This document shows, piece after piece, positions 15,198-24,780 of a stretch of DNA of 64,000 bases (positions are counted from its first letter, which is position 1; the number at the start of each line of letters is the position of its first letter). The DNA is taken from NCBI GenBank assembly GCA_026004655.1, contig BPJO01000015.1:1-64000 (forward strand), written 5' to 3'. Below the pieces are notes generated by a model that saw nothing but the letters and a program-made list of their open reading frames with translations, was not told where the DNA came from and searched no databases. Both the position numbers and the translations under genes were made by a program. The stretch is from Phycisphaerae bacterium. GTDB lineage: Bacteria; Planctomycetota; Phycisphaerae; Tepidisphaerales; Tepidisphaeraceae.

Positions 15198-17615
15198 CTA
15201 TTCGATACGATTCAGGCCGGGGTGTAACGGAATCGTCTGGTTCTGAAACCGATACGTGCCGGAGGTTTCAGGGGGTAAATGGATCTCTCCAACAAGCCGG
15301 TCGTTTTTCCGAGAGAAATCGGCAACGATCAAGCCTTTGGGATGCAGCATTGTGCCTTTGGCATATTGGAGCGGTCCCAAATCCGGTTCGACCACAACGG
15401 GGCTAAACCCCCACCCACCGGGACGGATCCCAAGAATACTGTCGAAGTAGTGATAGATCGGGTGCGTGCCCCAAGCATGGCAATCCGAACGGGAAGGTTC
15501 GGGCGCTTCTAGCAAGGTGTATAACCCCATAGATGGATGGTCAAACCACAAGGCTAACCGGTCCAGAATCAAATCCACTCGTCCGAGCTTGCGCAAGGCC
15601 AGAAAAGTATAGTGAGAAAAATAGATCGATGTCGGGGCAAGATCCTCGGCAGGATTGATAACTCCCTGGACTACTTGATTTCGGAGCAATTGACTCAATT
15701 GACCGCTAAGAATAGCCAGTATCTGTGCATGCTGACTGAATGACGTATGTTCGATGTTATCGGCTAAGAGTCCGCGACTCGGATCGAAATAGACCCGTTC
15801 GGCCACCGCAGCCAATGCCGAAGCGGTCTGCAGATGTCGCTGAGCCAGTAGCGGCTCATTCATCATCGTTTCCAGTTCTGCCATTAAAGTCAGGACATAC
15901 ACGAGTTGCCAGTGAATCACTCCACAAGGCCGATCCGGTTTTCGATTGATAGGGGTGCCCCCTTTCCAATCTCTCACCCAGTCTACAAAGTTCCAACCCT
16001 GAGGTGTACGAACCAATCCATCTGCGTCGATTTGTTCACGCCATCGTTCGATCATCGACCGTACTCCGGGCATTCGGGACGAAATAAATGTCCGATCACC
16101 TCGATAACGTGCATAGTCGTAAACCATCGCTGCCCACCACAGACAAAAGGTTGGGATTGTCTGTGTAGTTCGCGTGGGATATCGAGAACTGCTCCAGCTT
16201 TCCCCCGTACGGGACCAATCGAAAAGTTGAATATTCTTTCGGACCAATCGGTCGTCGCGGGACCAGGTCATTGCCACAAGTGATTGAACTCGAGTATCAC
16301 CTGCGTAATTCAATTGTTCATAGTACGGACAATCCATACTCGTTTCGTGGCTGCACGCGCGAAGAGTCCTTAAGGACAGCGGGACGATTTTCGCCAGTCG
16401 CGGATCGGATGCTTCAAAAGATGCTTCGAACGTATAAGGATAACCCGTCTCGTAAAAGGCCAAGCGTTCCAGCGTCAACGGTTCTTCAGCGGTTTGAATC
16501 CGGATCTCCACCAATCGTCCTGCAGACCACCATAACGGGTTAAACTCACGATTTTTCCCTCCATCGGTGCAAAATCGGTCCCCATACCCGACGAAGATTG
16601 ATCCGTCGATATCGATTCGCTTTTTAATTCTCGGAGGTATTTTTTCTTCCGGTGGCGGTACAAAAAGGGCTTCGGCCCAGCGGATATCCACGCGAGCAGA
16701 CTTTCCATCACTCGTACAAAGTTGGGTGTAAGCACAATGGTAATCTTCAAAATCAAGGATAGCCCGAACGGATGTGTGAGCAGGTATCGTGACCGATCGA
16801 CCGTCAACAAGTGATTGAATGTCTGCTGCGATACAATCGTCATGATTGGCTCGAAGTACCGGCATATGATCGGATCGGTCCGATGATAAAATTTCTGCGT
16901 GGCGCACGATCGCGTGTGAAATGATTGATTCGCGCATCGCAGGAAGCATCGCAGGGCGAATCTGCCAAGGTAGTGGAGATTCACGAACCAGTTCGGACAA
17001 GGCTGGCTGATTTAAAAGACGAGGCGAGAACCACGGATCCACCTGTCCGGATTCGATGCCCCAAGGGTAAATGAAGCCATCGATTTCTACCCGTGGATCG
17101 ATAGCAAAATAACCATATCCTGCATGCGAGCGGATAAACCGTATGCCGTCAACCGATCTGACCTGCCAAGGGGCTTTGCCGGTATTAAACTGTGATCCAT
17201 ATTCTCCTTGTGCATAAAACATGAACGCCGGACGAAATGTTTGCTGCGCTTCGGCCGGCGGCGTTGCACAGGTGGGACTAATCCACCAAGTGATCGCGAC
17301 CAGATTGTAGTTCCCCTTCAGTTCAAGATCATACGTTTCGTACATCCAGTGCCTCAGATCCCCTCGCTCGGGGCCTCGGCCGATACGTTTCCCGTCCAGA
17401 AAAAGGATGTATCGTTGATCTGCCGAAACATGCACTCTTACCCGGCCTTGGTAATTTCCCCTGAGTCGATACGCAAACACCCCGCAGCCATCCGGATCAT
17501 AAACCGGCGGACAAATCCACCGGCAATCCCAGGGCATGGTCTGATAGGCATACTCCGTCTGATCTTCTGCAATCGGATCCTGTCGGATCGGTTCACATCG
17601 CTGACCTTTATTCAT
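15198..17615 (-). CDS. GH78-family alpha-L-rhamnosidase-like protein
   Basis: Glycoside hydrolase of 805 residues. The N-terminal beta-sandwich region (YRLRGNYQGRVRVHVSADQR, then ILFLDGKRIGRGPERGD) and the (alpha/alpha)6 catalytic part (SMDCPYYEQLNYAGDTRVQS, then WPTR-like SSSRYPTRTTQTIPTF) are those of GH78 enzymes that cut terminal alpha-L-rhamnose. Near the C-terminus SDCHAWGTHPIYHYFDSILG is the usual segment before the final beta domain. No signal peptide is visible, so it may act in the cytoplasm on imported oligosaccharides. It is transcribed alone, converging with the methyltransferase. Confidence 0.85.
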   Translation of the reverse strand: MNKGQRCEPIRQDPIAEDQTEYAYQTMPWDCRWICPPVYDPDGCGVFAYRLRGNYQGRVRVHVSADQRYILFLDGKRIGRGPERGDLRHWMYETYDLELKGNYNLVAITWWISPTCATPPAEAQQTFRPAFMFYAQGEYGSQFNTGKAPWQVRSVDGIRFIRSHAGYGYFAIDPRVEIDGFIYPWGIESGQVDPWFSPRLLNQPALSELVRESPLPWQIRPAMLPAMRESIISHAIVRHAEILSSDRSDHMPVLRANHDDCIAADIQSLVDGRSVTIPAHTSVRAILDFEDYHCAYTQLCTSDGKSARVDIRWAEALFVPPPEEKIPPRIKKRIDIDGSIFVGYGDRFCTDGGKNREFNPLWWSAGRLVEIRIQTAEEPLTLERLAFYETGYPYTFEASFEASDPRLAKIVPLSLRTLRACSHETSMDCPYYEQLNYAGDTRVQSLVAMTWSRDDRLVRKNIQLFDWSRTGESWSSSRYPTRTTQTIPTFCLWWAAMVYDYARYRGDRTFISSRMPGVRSMIERWREQIDADGLVRTPQGWNFVDWVRDWKGGTPINRKPDRPCGVIHWQLVYVLTLMAELETMMNEPLLAQRHLQTASALAAVAERVYFDPSRGLLADNIEHTSFSQHAQILAILSGQLSQLLRNQVVQGVINPAEDLAPTSIYFSHYTFLALRKLGRVDLILDRLALWFDHPSMGLYTLLEAPEPSRSDCHAWGTHPIYHYFDSILGIRPGGWGFSPVVVEPDLGPLQYAKGTMLHPKGLIVADFSRKNDRLVGEIHLPPETSGTYRFQNQTIPLHPGLNRIE

Positions 17616-17773
17616 AATGCTGACCTTTGCTTGCTGATCATGATGAACTGCTCAGTGTACTTTGAATAATTGGCAGGAGAAACACAATCAGTATTGGCAA
17701 CCGCCCCAGAATCTCCAACATTTATGGGATCACCACTTGTGAGATCAATGAATGCTTTGTTGCATTCCATTGT

Positions 17774-18700
17774 TCATTTGAAAAGATGCCGCTGGTACAA
17801 CTGGCGAAGAATAAATCGATCAAACGGAACGGATGTGCTCGCAAAAAGATAGGTTCCCCCCAAACGAGTGACCAGTTTACTCAAAGAAAGACAATACTCA
17901 TCAAGCTGCTTTTTGTATCGTGCCAGTAACGGCGGATGAATTATGACTTCCGCCACGTCACCGTCTTCAACGTCCACGAGTTTCAATCGTCCATGAACAC
18001 GTGGATCTATTTCTTGAGGACTAAGAATCTGCAAGGCGTAAATATCATACCGACCAAAATCCAACGCGCGGAAAGCAGACTCAAAACCTGACTTATCAAA
18101 AAAATCGGAGATAATCACACATATTCCTCTGTCACGATTCAATCTGACGAACTGTCGACAGGCTTCAGACAGATGACTCACTCCTGAGGGTTTTAACTGC
18201 TGCAGAAAGCTCAACATCTCCCGGACTCGACCTCTCCCCCTCAAAAAGCCTGTGGTCGATGAAATCCGATTGTCCATACCACTGACCTTCACTCGGTTAT
18301 AATTGACCAATCCGATATATCCCAAGGCTGCTGCAAGTGTTTGCATGTAACGAAATTTATTTGGAGTACCGTAATTTTCGGATCCGCTGGTATCAATTAA
18401 CACATGTAGCGATAAATCTCCCTCCTCCCGGAAAAGTTTGACAAACAATCGGTCCAGACGGGCATAACTATTCCAGTCAAGAAACCGTAAATCATCCCCT
18501 ACCGTGTAATTTTTGAAATCTGCTAGTTCCAAAGACCGTCCCTTACGGTTAGAACGGAACTCTCCATTTATTTTCCCATTCAAAATTTTACGGCTCAGCA
18601 AATTTAACTGATCCAATCGCGACATCACATCCGAATCCAATAGTGAAGATTCAGGAATTGGCGGTGACATTTTTTTGAATTCGGTTTTATTCATGAACAT
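17774..18700 (-). CDS. DUF58 domain protein (vWA-like)
   Basis: A 308-residue DUF58 protein. The hallmark segment is LADFKNYTVGDDLRFLDWNS, followed by a von Willebrand A-like fold with a MIDAS-type DTSGS. Such proteins usually work with a MoxR AAA ATPase, but none is adjacent here; a MoxR/DUF58 pair lies near 56-58 kb. No membrane segment is present, unlike the larger DUF58 protein there. The start may be ATG 18700 or ATG 18694. It is divergent from the sensor kinase, with a 62-base gap that must hold both promoters. Confidence 0.85.
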   Translation of the reverse strand: MFMNKTEFKKMSPPIPESSLLDSDVMSRLDQLNLLSRKILNGKINGEFRSNRKGRSLELADFKNYTVGDDLRFLDWNSYARLDRLFVKLFREEGDLSLHVLIDTSGSENYGTPNKFRYMQTLAAALGYIGLVNYNRVKVSGMDNRISSTTGFLRGRGRVREMLSFLQQLKPSGVSHLSEACRQFVRLNRDRGICVIISDFFDKSGFESAFRALDFGRYDIYALQILSPQEIDPRVHGRLKLVDVEDGDVAEVIIHPPLLARYKKQLDEYCLSLSKLVTRLGGTYLFASTSVPFDRFILRQLYQRHLFK

Positions 18701-18762
18701 TCTGTACTGATCGACGTTAGAATAGTTTTAGTAGCAGTTCAGCTAATTTTCAGGAACGGTCG

Positions 18763-20754
18763 GTGAAAAGGCAACGACTGTCTATCCACGTTCTAGTGAC
18801 CCTGATCGTTTTTCTCCCGATCATCACCGTTTCTGTCTCTTTACTTATTTTGTCCAGTTACACTAGCTCAAAAGTTGAACGTGAACTTGCAAAAGCCTTG
18901 GTACGCACCACCGCACGTCGGGCAACCGATAACCTTAACTATGTTTTTCTGACTGCCGAACAGACCAGCAATCTGTATCACCACCGAATTCAAAACTTAT
19001 CTCTCCCTGAAAGCCCCTCGCCTGTATGGGAACGATTTATATACGAATCGATGCTGGTCCGTCCTTCCATCGGCTCGATCACATTCGCAACTCTGGACGG
19101 ACGCGCAACATATGTCATGCGAGTCGGTCAAGATTACATCGCAGGTCGTGCAGAAGGTGAAGGTCCCGATCAGACCATTGAATATAAGCTCAATCGGGAA
19201 GGTCTACCGATTGGTGAACCATTAAGACGCTACCAGTATCGAGTCACCGATCGACCTTGGTTCAAAACAGCTCTCGTAAACTCCAATCCCGTCTGGACAG
19301 ACATCTATTACTGGTTCTCACAGCAACCGGAAGCATTCTACCCGGAAAAGATTCCCGGAATCGCCTATGTACGCCAAGTGTATAACAGCACCGGACGGTT
19401 GATCGGAGTTCTTTCGGTGGATGTCACCCTTCGTTCGATCAGTCATATCCTGGCAGATGCTGACATTGCTCGTTTCGGATCGGTCATGATTGTTGACGCA
19501 TCGAACAAGATTGTAGCCAGTTCTGCGCAATCAGCCTTGCCAGACACCGGTATCCTCATTTCACTACAGGAAAACGCTTCGCCAGATGCACAAATCGCAT
19601 GGGAAGTATTGAGGACCGCAGATCGATCCGGCCAGGCAGTTGTCCATCTAACCGATATCGGTAAACACGTTTATATTGAACCTATCTTGCCTTCTCCGAA
19701 CCGACAATGGTGTATTATCTCCATATTGCCTGATACAAATATCACGGGTCAAACCCAAATCATGCAGCAACAAGCCGTTCAAATCGGCGGCATTATCATA
19801 GTCAGTGCATTATTCATCGGATTACTTTTATCAAGGTTTCTCGCTCGCCCCATCTCCCGACTGTCCGAACACCTTCGTATCATCGGGCAAGGAAATTTTG
19901 ATCACCAGATTCATCTGACCACCACCGCAGAGTTTGTCCAGCTTTCAGAGGCGTTTAATGATATGACCCGCCTTTTGAAAAAACAGGTCCAACTCCAGGC
20001 TGAAAAAGAAACGATTGAACGCACCAACGCTGCAAGATCCGCTTTCTTTAATCGTGTTACTCATGAACTGCGAACTCCATTAAATGCTATCATCGGGTAC
20101 ACCGAACTGCTAGAAGAAACGGATTCTATCCGTCGGGACCCACAGGCGCATCAGGACTTGAGAAGAATCATCAAGGCCAGCCGTCAGTTACTCTTTTTGA
20201 TCAACGAGCTTCTCGATTTGGCCAAGATCGAGTCAGAAGACGGTATTCAGGTTCGGATCGAGGAAATCAATGCCCATGAGTTGCTGTGTGAAGTCGAAGA
20301 AATCGCTCGCCCGTTGATGACGCGAAACAATAATCGCATCGAGATTATTCGATCTGATGCATCGATCCGGCTTAGGACTGATCCAAGACGACTGAAGCAG
20401 ATTCTCCTGAATCTGGTTTCAAACTCCGCCAAGTTTACTCATGAAGGAACGATTATTCTCTCGGTGGAATCCGATCAGAATCACGTGTGCTTTGTCGTAG
20501 CGGACAACGGGATCGGCATACCTCCGGAGAAAGTGAAGGACATGTTCGAGCCATTCGAACAGATGTCCAATACGATCGAGGGTACAGGCCTAGGACTATT
20601 CATCTGCAAGCAATTAATTCGGCGTCTGGGCGGTGAAATTGATCTAAGTGCGACTCCCGGAACCGGAACAACGGTTCGAGTCTATTTGCCTGTCTCAGGA
20701 CCTTTACCCACGAAGCCCGAGCAACGGGAAATCTTTACCGAAGCTGTCACATGA
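18763..20754 (+). CDS. Membrane sensor histidine kinase (Cache, HAMP, HisKA, HATPase)
   Basis: Sensor kinase of 663 residues. A first membrane helix (about residues 8-30), a periplasmic double-Cache-like sensor (about 35-335), a second helix (about 342-362), and a HAMP linker (RPISRLSEHLRIIGQGNFDH) lead to a HisKA domain with His434 in THELRTPLNAIIGY. The ATPase domain has NLVSNSAKFTHEG, DNGIGIP and GTGLGLFICKQL. The start is GTG 18763. The response regulator follows after 51 bases, so the two form a two-component system sensing an extracellular small molecule. The ligand is unknown. Confidence 0.9.
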   Translation: MKRQRLSIHVLVTLIVFLPIITVSVSLLILSSYTSSKVERELAKALVRTTARRATDNLNYVFLTAEQTSNLYHHRIQNLSLPESPSPVWERFIYESMLVRPSIGSITFATLDGRATYVMRVGQDYIAGRAEGEGPDQTIEYKLNREGLPIGEPLRRYQYRVTDRPWFKTALVNSNPVWTDIYYWFSQQPEAFYPEKIPGIAYVRQVYNSTGRLIGVLSVDVTLRSISHILADADIARFGSVMIVDASNKIVASSAQSALPDTGILISLQENASPDAQIAWEVLRTADRSGQAVVHLTDIGKHVYIEPILPSPNRQWCIISILPDTNITGQTQIMQQQAVQIGGIIIVSALFIGLLLSRFLARPISRLSEHLRIIGQGNFDHQIHLTTTAEFVQLSEAFNDMTRLLKKQVQLQAEKETIERTNAARSAFFNRVTHELRTPLNAIIGYTELLEETDSIRRDPQAHQDLRRIIKASRQLLFLINELLDLAKIESEDGIQVRIEEINAHELLCEVEEIARPLMTRNNNRIEIIRSDASIRLRTDPRRLKQILLNLVSNSAKFTHEGTIILSVESDQNHVCFVVADNGIGIPPEKVKDMFEPFEQMSNTIEGTGLGLFICKQLIRRLGGEIDLSATPGTGTTVRVYLPVSGPLPTKPEQREIFTEAVT

Positions 20755-20805
20755 ATCGACGATCACGAAGGATTTTTCTTTCACCCGGGCAGGATGAGGG
20801 ATTTT

Positions 20806-21489
20806 ATGAACAAACAAGCTCGAATCATCGTCGTGGAAGACGAGTTACTAAGTCGCGACATGCTAGTGCGGAGGCTAGCTTCAAGAAACTTCGACGTGAT
20901 CGGTTTCCCAACCGCACATGAAGCACTGGCTCACATGGAAGAATATCCTGCGGATCTGATCCTGATGGACAATGCCCTTCCAAACATGAGTGGTGTTGAT
21001 GCTGTGAGGCTTTTGCGCCAACGATGGAGTCATGATTCTCTTCCTATCCTCATGGTGAGTGCGATGATCGATAGTGAAGATGTGGTTGAAGCTCTCGAAG
21101 CAGGTGCCAACGACTATGTTATCAAACCGATCAACTTCAAAGTTCTACTGGCACGAATCAATACCGCGCTTCAATTAAAACATAATGTGAGTATGCTGGT
21201 CGAAGCCGAACGCCAGCGGGTCATGATCGAAAGTCTTTCACATGCTGCCGCATCGGTTGCAGAGCCTTTAGGAAAAATGGTGGACGAACTGGAAGCGATG
21301 ATGAATCGTCCTGACAGCAGTCGCTCCGAGCTGCGCCAGAGTTTGAATACCCTGCTTGATTTAACCGAACAGGCTGTGGACGTAATCGACCAGCTTCGTC
21401 GAATTGCCAGCCTTCATCACGTGCCCTACACGACTCGCCTGGATTTCTTGAAAGAAGTGGGGACTACACCCGAACCGAACGGGCCTTAA
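20806..21489 (+). CDS. Response regulator with receiver domain and helical C-terminal region
   Basis: Partner of the preceding kinase. The receiver domain (residues 1 to about 122) has the acidic pair in VVEDE, the phosphorylation site Asp55 in ILMDNALPNMSG, and the conserved Lys in YVIKPINF. The remaining 100 residues are predicted helical (VEAERQRVMIESLSHAAAS and on), with no recognisable DNA-binding or cyclic-di-GMP domain, so the output is probably protein interaction. I prefer ATG 20806 over ATG 20794 because TGAGGGA precedes it by five bases. It converges with rpsA. Confidence 0.85.
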   Translation: MNKQARIIVVEDELLSRDMLVRRLASRNFDVIGFPTAHEALAHMEEYPADLILMDNALPNMSGVDAVRLLRQRWSHDSLPILMVSAMIDSEDVVEALEAGANDYVIKPINFKVLLARINTALQLKHNVSMLVEAERQRVMIESLSHAAASVAEPLGKMVDELEAMMNRPDSSRSELRQSLNTLLDLTEQAVDVIDQLRRIASLHHVPYTTRLDFLKEVGTTPEPNGP

Positions 21490-21542
21490 ATGATCGGATT
21501 GGTTAGCGAATCGGTTTTTCAATCCTTCCGATATTAGGAGGA

Positions 21543-23027
21543 TCACTTGAACCATCCGAACTCCAGACCACCGCGTAACTGTTTTTGCTTCTTGGGCTTC
21601 TTTGCGGTTTCTGGTTTGACGGATTCAGACGACACCTGCGCAGGGCTGGCAACTTGTTTAATCGAGAGGGAGATCCGTTTTTTCTCTGGATCCATCTCCA
21701 GAATCCTCACCTGAACCGTATCGCCGGGTTTGACGACTTCGCTGGCGTTTTTAACCCGTCGATCAGCCAGTTCAGAAATATGGACCAATCCTTCCAGACC
21801 CGGTTCGAGCTCAACGAAAGCACCAAAATCAACGGTTCGAAGCACTTTCCCGGAAACCACATCTTGGATGTGATATTTTTCTGCCGCCCTCTTCCAGGGG
21901 TCCGGACCGGCTTGCTTAAGGCTGAAGGTCAGTTTCTTAGCCACGGGATCGATAGTGATGACAGAAAGCTTGACAATGTCATCAATCTTCAGCACATCTT
22001 CGACCCGACTGACCCGCTGCCAACTGATCTCGCTGAGCGGGAGCAATCCTTCCAGACCTTCTTCGATTTCAATAAAGGCACCGAACTTTTCGATCCTGGC
22101 CACACGTCCTGTGACCTGACTTCCGACCGGATACTTGGTTTCAGCGCCCTGCCACGGGTCTGCCATTAACTGTTTGAGGCTCAAACTGATTTTACCGGTT
22201 TCACGATCGAACTTGGTGACCTTGACATCGACCAGATCGCCGACCTGAACAACGTCACTGGCTTTGACGCCCCGACGGTGCGATAGTTCGCTGATATGGA
22301 TCAACCCGTCTGCTCCCCCCAGATCGACAAACGCCCCGTAATCCGTGACCGAACGGACGGTTCCCCGTCGGGTCTGCCCTTCAGCCAGCTCATCAAACAG
22401 CGCCTTTTGCTTTTCTTTGCGTTCCTGTTCGAGCACCTGACGACGACTGACAATCAGGTTATGATTGCGGCGGTCGACTTTTTGAACCGCCACCTGGAGC
22501 TTCTGACCAATAAAAATCGAAATATCCTTATGATATTGGATATCTACTTGACCAGCGGGCATGAATGCGCGGATAGAACCGATTTGAACTTCCAAACCGC
22601 CTTTATTCATAGCCGAGACGGTTCCTTCAAGGATTTGTCCTGGCTGGAGTGACTCCCACTGGGCATGGAGCTGGGCGGCGCCTTTTTTCAGCAGCTTATA
22701 AATACTTTCTTTTTCATCGTAACGATCGACGAAAAAGTCCATCACATCACCGATCCGGGGTTCGGTATCGAATTGAGTCAGTGGGACGACGCCTTGATTT
22801 TTACCGTCTAGTTCGACCAGGACTTCGCCCTTCTGGATATTGATCGAATGAATGATCCCTGTTTGCAGTCCATGGATGCGTGCCCTTGATTCGGCAGCCG
22901 GAGGGGCATGCAGCAATTGGTCAACCGATACTCCCGCAAGGGCTGCGTCTACCTGCTTTTGCAGGTCTACATCGGTGCCGGGACGAAACTTTTCTTTAGA
23001 TTGATCCTGAAACGATTCCTGCGTCAT
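21543..23027 (-). CDS. rpsA: 30S ribosomal protein S1-like protein, five S1 domains
   Basis: RNA-binding protein of 494 residues with five S1 OB-fold repeats; the clearest are VTDYGAFVDLGGADGLIHIS, IEKFGAFIEIEEGLEGLLP and TVDFGAFVELEPGLEGLVHI. The first repeat near residue 57 (GIIHSINIQKGEVLVELDG) is divergent. This matches the S1 proteins of planctomycetes, shorter than the six-domain E. coli form (557 residues). It helps the small subunit bind mRNA leaders. It is the third gene in a minus-strand run with the Sua5 fusion and rpiB, after a gap of about 100 bases. Confidence 0.9.
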   Translation of the reverse strand: MTQESFQDQSKEKFRPGTDVDLQKQVDAALAGVSVDQLLHAPPAAESRARIHGLQTGIIHSINIQKGEVLVELDGKNQGVVPLTQFDTEPRIGDVMDFFVDRYDEKESIYKLLKKGAAQLHAQWESLQPGQILEGTVSAMNKGGLEVQIGSIRAFMPAGQVDIQYHKDISIFIGQKLQVAVQKVDRRNHNLIVSRRQVLEQERKEKQKALFDELAEGQTRRGTVRSVTDYGAFVDLGGADGLIHISELSHRRGVKASDVVQVGDLVDVKVTKFDRETGKISLSLKQLMADPWQGAETKYPVGSQVTGRVARIEKFGAFIEIEEGLEGLLPLSEISWQRVSRVEDVLKIDDIVKLSVITIDPVAKKLTFSLKQAGPDPWKRAAEKYHIQDVVSGKVLRTVDFGAFVELEPGLEGLVHISELADRRVKNASEVVKPGDTVQVRILEMDPEKKRISLSIKQVASPAQVSSESVKPETAKKPKKQKQLRGGLEFGWFK

Positions 23028-23124
23028 ACTAAATCCGATTCCTTAAACCTCGTCGGAAGGATATATGTTAACCGGGGATTAGAATTGTCAACAGAGGGGA
23101 AAAAGAAGTAGCTTGACCCCTGGG

Positions 23125-23577
23125 TTATTCACCAAACAGTTCCCTTTCGAGCTGGTTAATTTTTTCGATCCGCCGGGCATGTCGACCTTCAGAAAAGGGG
23201 GTGGCCAGAAAAGTTTCGACGATTTTAACCATCTGATCCTGAGCCGATAGATCAATCCCCAGACACAGCACATTGCAGTGATTGGCATCGCGGGCAACCC
23301 GGGCCATGACTTCGTCGTGCACAACCGCCGCTCGGACCCCACGAAGCTTATTGGCCACGACACTCATTCCGATTCCACTGGAATCAATTAGGATTGCCAC
23401 CTCCACTTCCCCTCGGGTGACGGCTTTGGCTGCGGGGATCGCGTAATCCGGGTAATCCGAAGGCGAGGCATCCGAGCACCCGAAGTCGGTCACTTCATGA
23501 CCGGCACCCCTTAAAATCGGGATCAGTTTCCTCTTGCATTCATACCCGCGATGGTCACAAGCCAGCGCCACTTTCAT
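23125..23577 (-). CDS. rpiB: Ribose-5-phosphate isomerase B family protein
   Basis: Sugar-phosphate isomerase of the RpiB/LacAB family, about 150 residues, interconverting ribose 5-phosphate and ribulose 5-phosphate. The phosphate and substrate loops are seen as ACDHRGYECKR and SGIGMSVVANKLRGVRAAV. In E. coli RpiB the catalytic Cys stands where this protein has Asp (LIDSSGIGMS), so the base or the exact substrate may differ. ATG 23577 has GGAG five bases upstream and is preferred over ATG 23592. It sits 26 bases after the Sua5 fusion gene, probably co-transcribed. Confidence 0.85.
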   Translation of the reverse strand: MKVALACDHRGYECKRKLIPILRGAGHEVTDFGCSDASPSDYPDYAIPAAKAVTRGEVEVAILIDSSGIGMSVVANKLRGVRAAVVHDEVMARVARDANHCNVLCLGIDLSAQDQMVKIVETFLATPFSEGRHARRIEKINQLERELFGE

Positions 23578-23603
23578 TCCAACTCCATCCATTGAACTTG
23601 TCT

Positions 23604-24722
23604 TTAATTTATAATCCTATTCTCTTTCAATCGTTGTCGAATCAGACCCTGCATCTTTTGAGCAAGGGATTGATACGTTTGGAGATCTGAACCGATAGGA
23701 TCTTCTATGTCACCCTGTGAGTCGAGGAGTTGCACTTTTTTGGTAGATGACGGTGAAATTTCCGCGATTGACGCAGCGTGTGAGCGTCCCATGGCAAAGA
23801 TCAGATCGGCTGAATGGATCAATTCGGGGGTCAGAGGCTGGGATCGGTGTCGAGACAAATCGGCGCCGAGGGTTTTCACCGCATCAATCGCTTGAGGCGT
23901 AGCACGGGTGCCCGGTAGCGCAAACACTCCGGCCGAGATGACAGAAACGCCTTTGGATTCTAGTTGCGCCTCGGATACCCCATGGGCATCTGCGATCATT
24001 TTCCGGGTCAACGCTTCTGCCATCGGGGAGCGGCAAGTGTTTCCGCTGCAAACGAATAAAATAGTTGTTCTCAGTTGTCGCTGGATGATCCGTTCGTCAA
24101 ACACCCCTGAACGGACGATCTGATATCCGTCACGGGTGACTTTGAGGATCGTAGAAGGTTTACTGTATCGTGTGGGTCCTGCGTTGATGATCAGATCAAC
24201 TTCACCATCAGGCAGGACGTTCAGATCGGTCGGCAGTTGAGAACCGATGTGTTCCATCCGAGTCAAGACGATAGGTCGGTCCAGCGTCCGGGCAACCGCA
24301 GCAAACACCGGATGGTCCGGGCAACGCAAGGTCAGGTCATTTCCCTGGAAAAGATCGCTAACCGGTACATCCAATCGTTTTGCGACGGTTTGCTGGCGGT
24401 CGGGAGAAACCTCAAAAATCATCGCTACCGGTCCCGGCCATAGTTTTTGGACCAGTCGTTCTGAGAAATGGGTCCTTTCAACGCCGAGTTCCCAAACGTG
24501 TTGCGGTTCAGCCAGATGTATCGTCCAAGCTGCCCCTGCATTAGTAGAACGCAGTTTCTCGAGTCGAGATCGTGTCGATTCCAGATCAATACGTCCAGCC
24601 ACGCCGTACACGGTTTCGGTCGGCAGGACCACGAGTTGACCCTGTTCCAACGCCTGAGATGCCCGACGAAGATCGCCTTGCACGTCACGAGATTCGAGAA
24701 TATTGAGCACATCCACGGGCAT
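23604..24722 (-). CDS. Sua5/YrdC threonylcarbamoyl-AMP synthase fused to low-molecular-weight tyrosine phosphatase
   Basis: A two-domain protein of 372 residues. Residues 1 to about 205 are a YrdC/Sua5 domain (GQLVVLPTETVYGVAGRI, and ADLIINAGP-like DLIINAGPTRYSKPSTI), which makes threonylcarbamoyl-AMP for the t6A base of tRNAs. Residues from about 220 are a low-molecular-weight protein tyrosine phosphatase with the C-x5-R loop intact (LFVCSGNTCRSPMAEAL) and the general-acid Asp in EDPIG near the end. The linker is short and both active sites look complete. The two activities have no known shared pathway; the fusion may be regulatory. Confidence 0.9.
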   Translation of the reverse strand: MPVDVLNILESRDVQGDLRRASQALEQGQLVVLPTETVYGVAGRIDLESTRSRLEKLRSTNAGAAWTIHLAEPQHVWELGVERTHFSERLVQKLWPGPVAMIFEVSPDRQQTVAKRLDVPVSDLFQGNDLTLRCPDHPVFAAVARTLDRPIVLTRMEHIGSQLPTDLNVLPDGEVDLIINAGPTRYSKPSTILKVTRDGYQIVRSGVFDERIIQRQLRTTILFVCSGNTCRSPMAEALTRKMIADAHGVSEAQLESKGVSVISAGVFALPGTRATPQAIDAVKTLGADLSRHRSQPLTPELIHSADLIFAMGRSHAASIAEISPSSTKKVQLLDSQGDIEDPIGSDLQTYQSLAQKMQGLIRQRLKENRIIN

Positions 24723-24780
24723 CGATCTGTTGGATTATCAACGGGGTTGATTGTTTCCGTCAAGCCACATAACAAGCGGG

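Noticed and set aside
17616-17773. RNA gene between the GH78 and DUF58 genes
   Set aside because: No stable hairpin or conserved motif seen in these 158 bases.
21490-21542. Terminator between the response regulator and rpsA
   Set aside because: Partial complementarity (CGGATTG with CAATCC) has bulges and a long loop; not strong enough to call.
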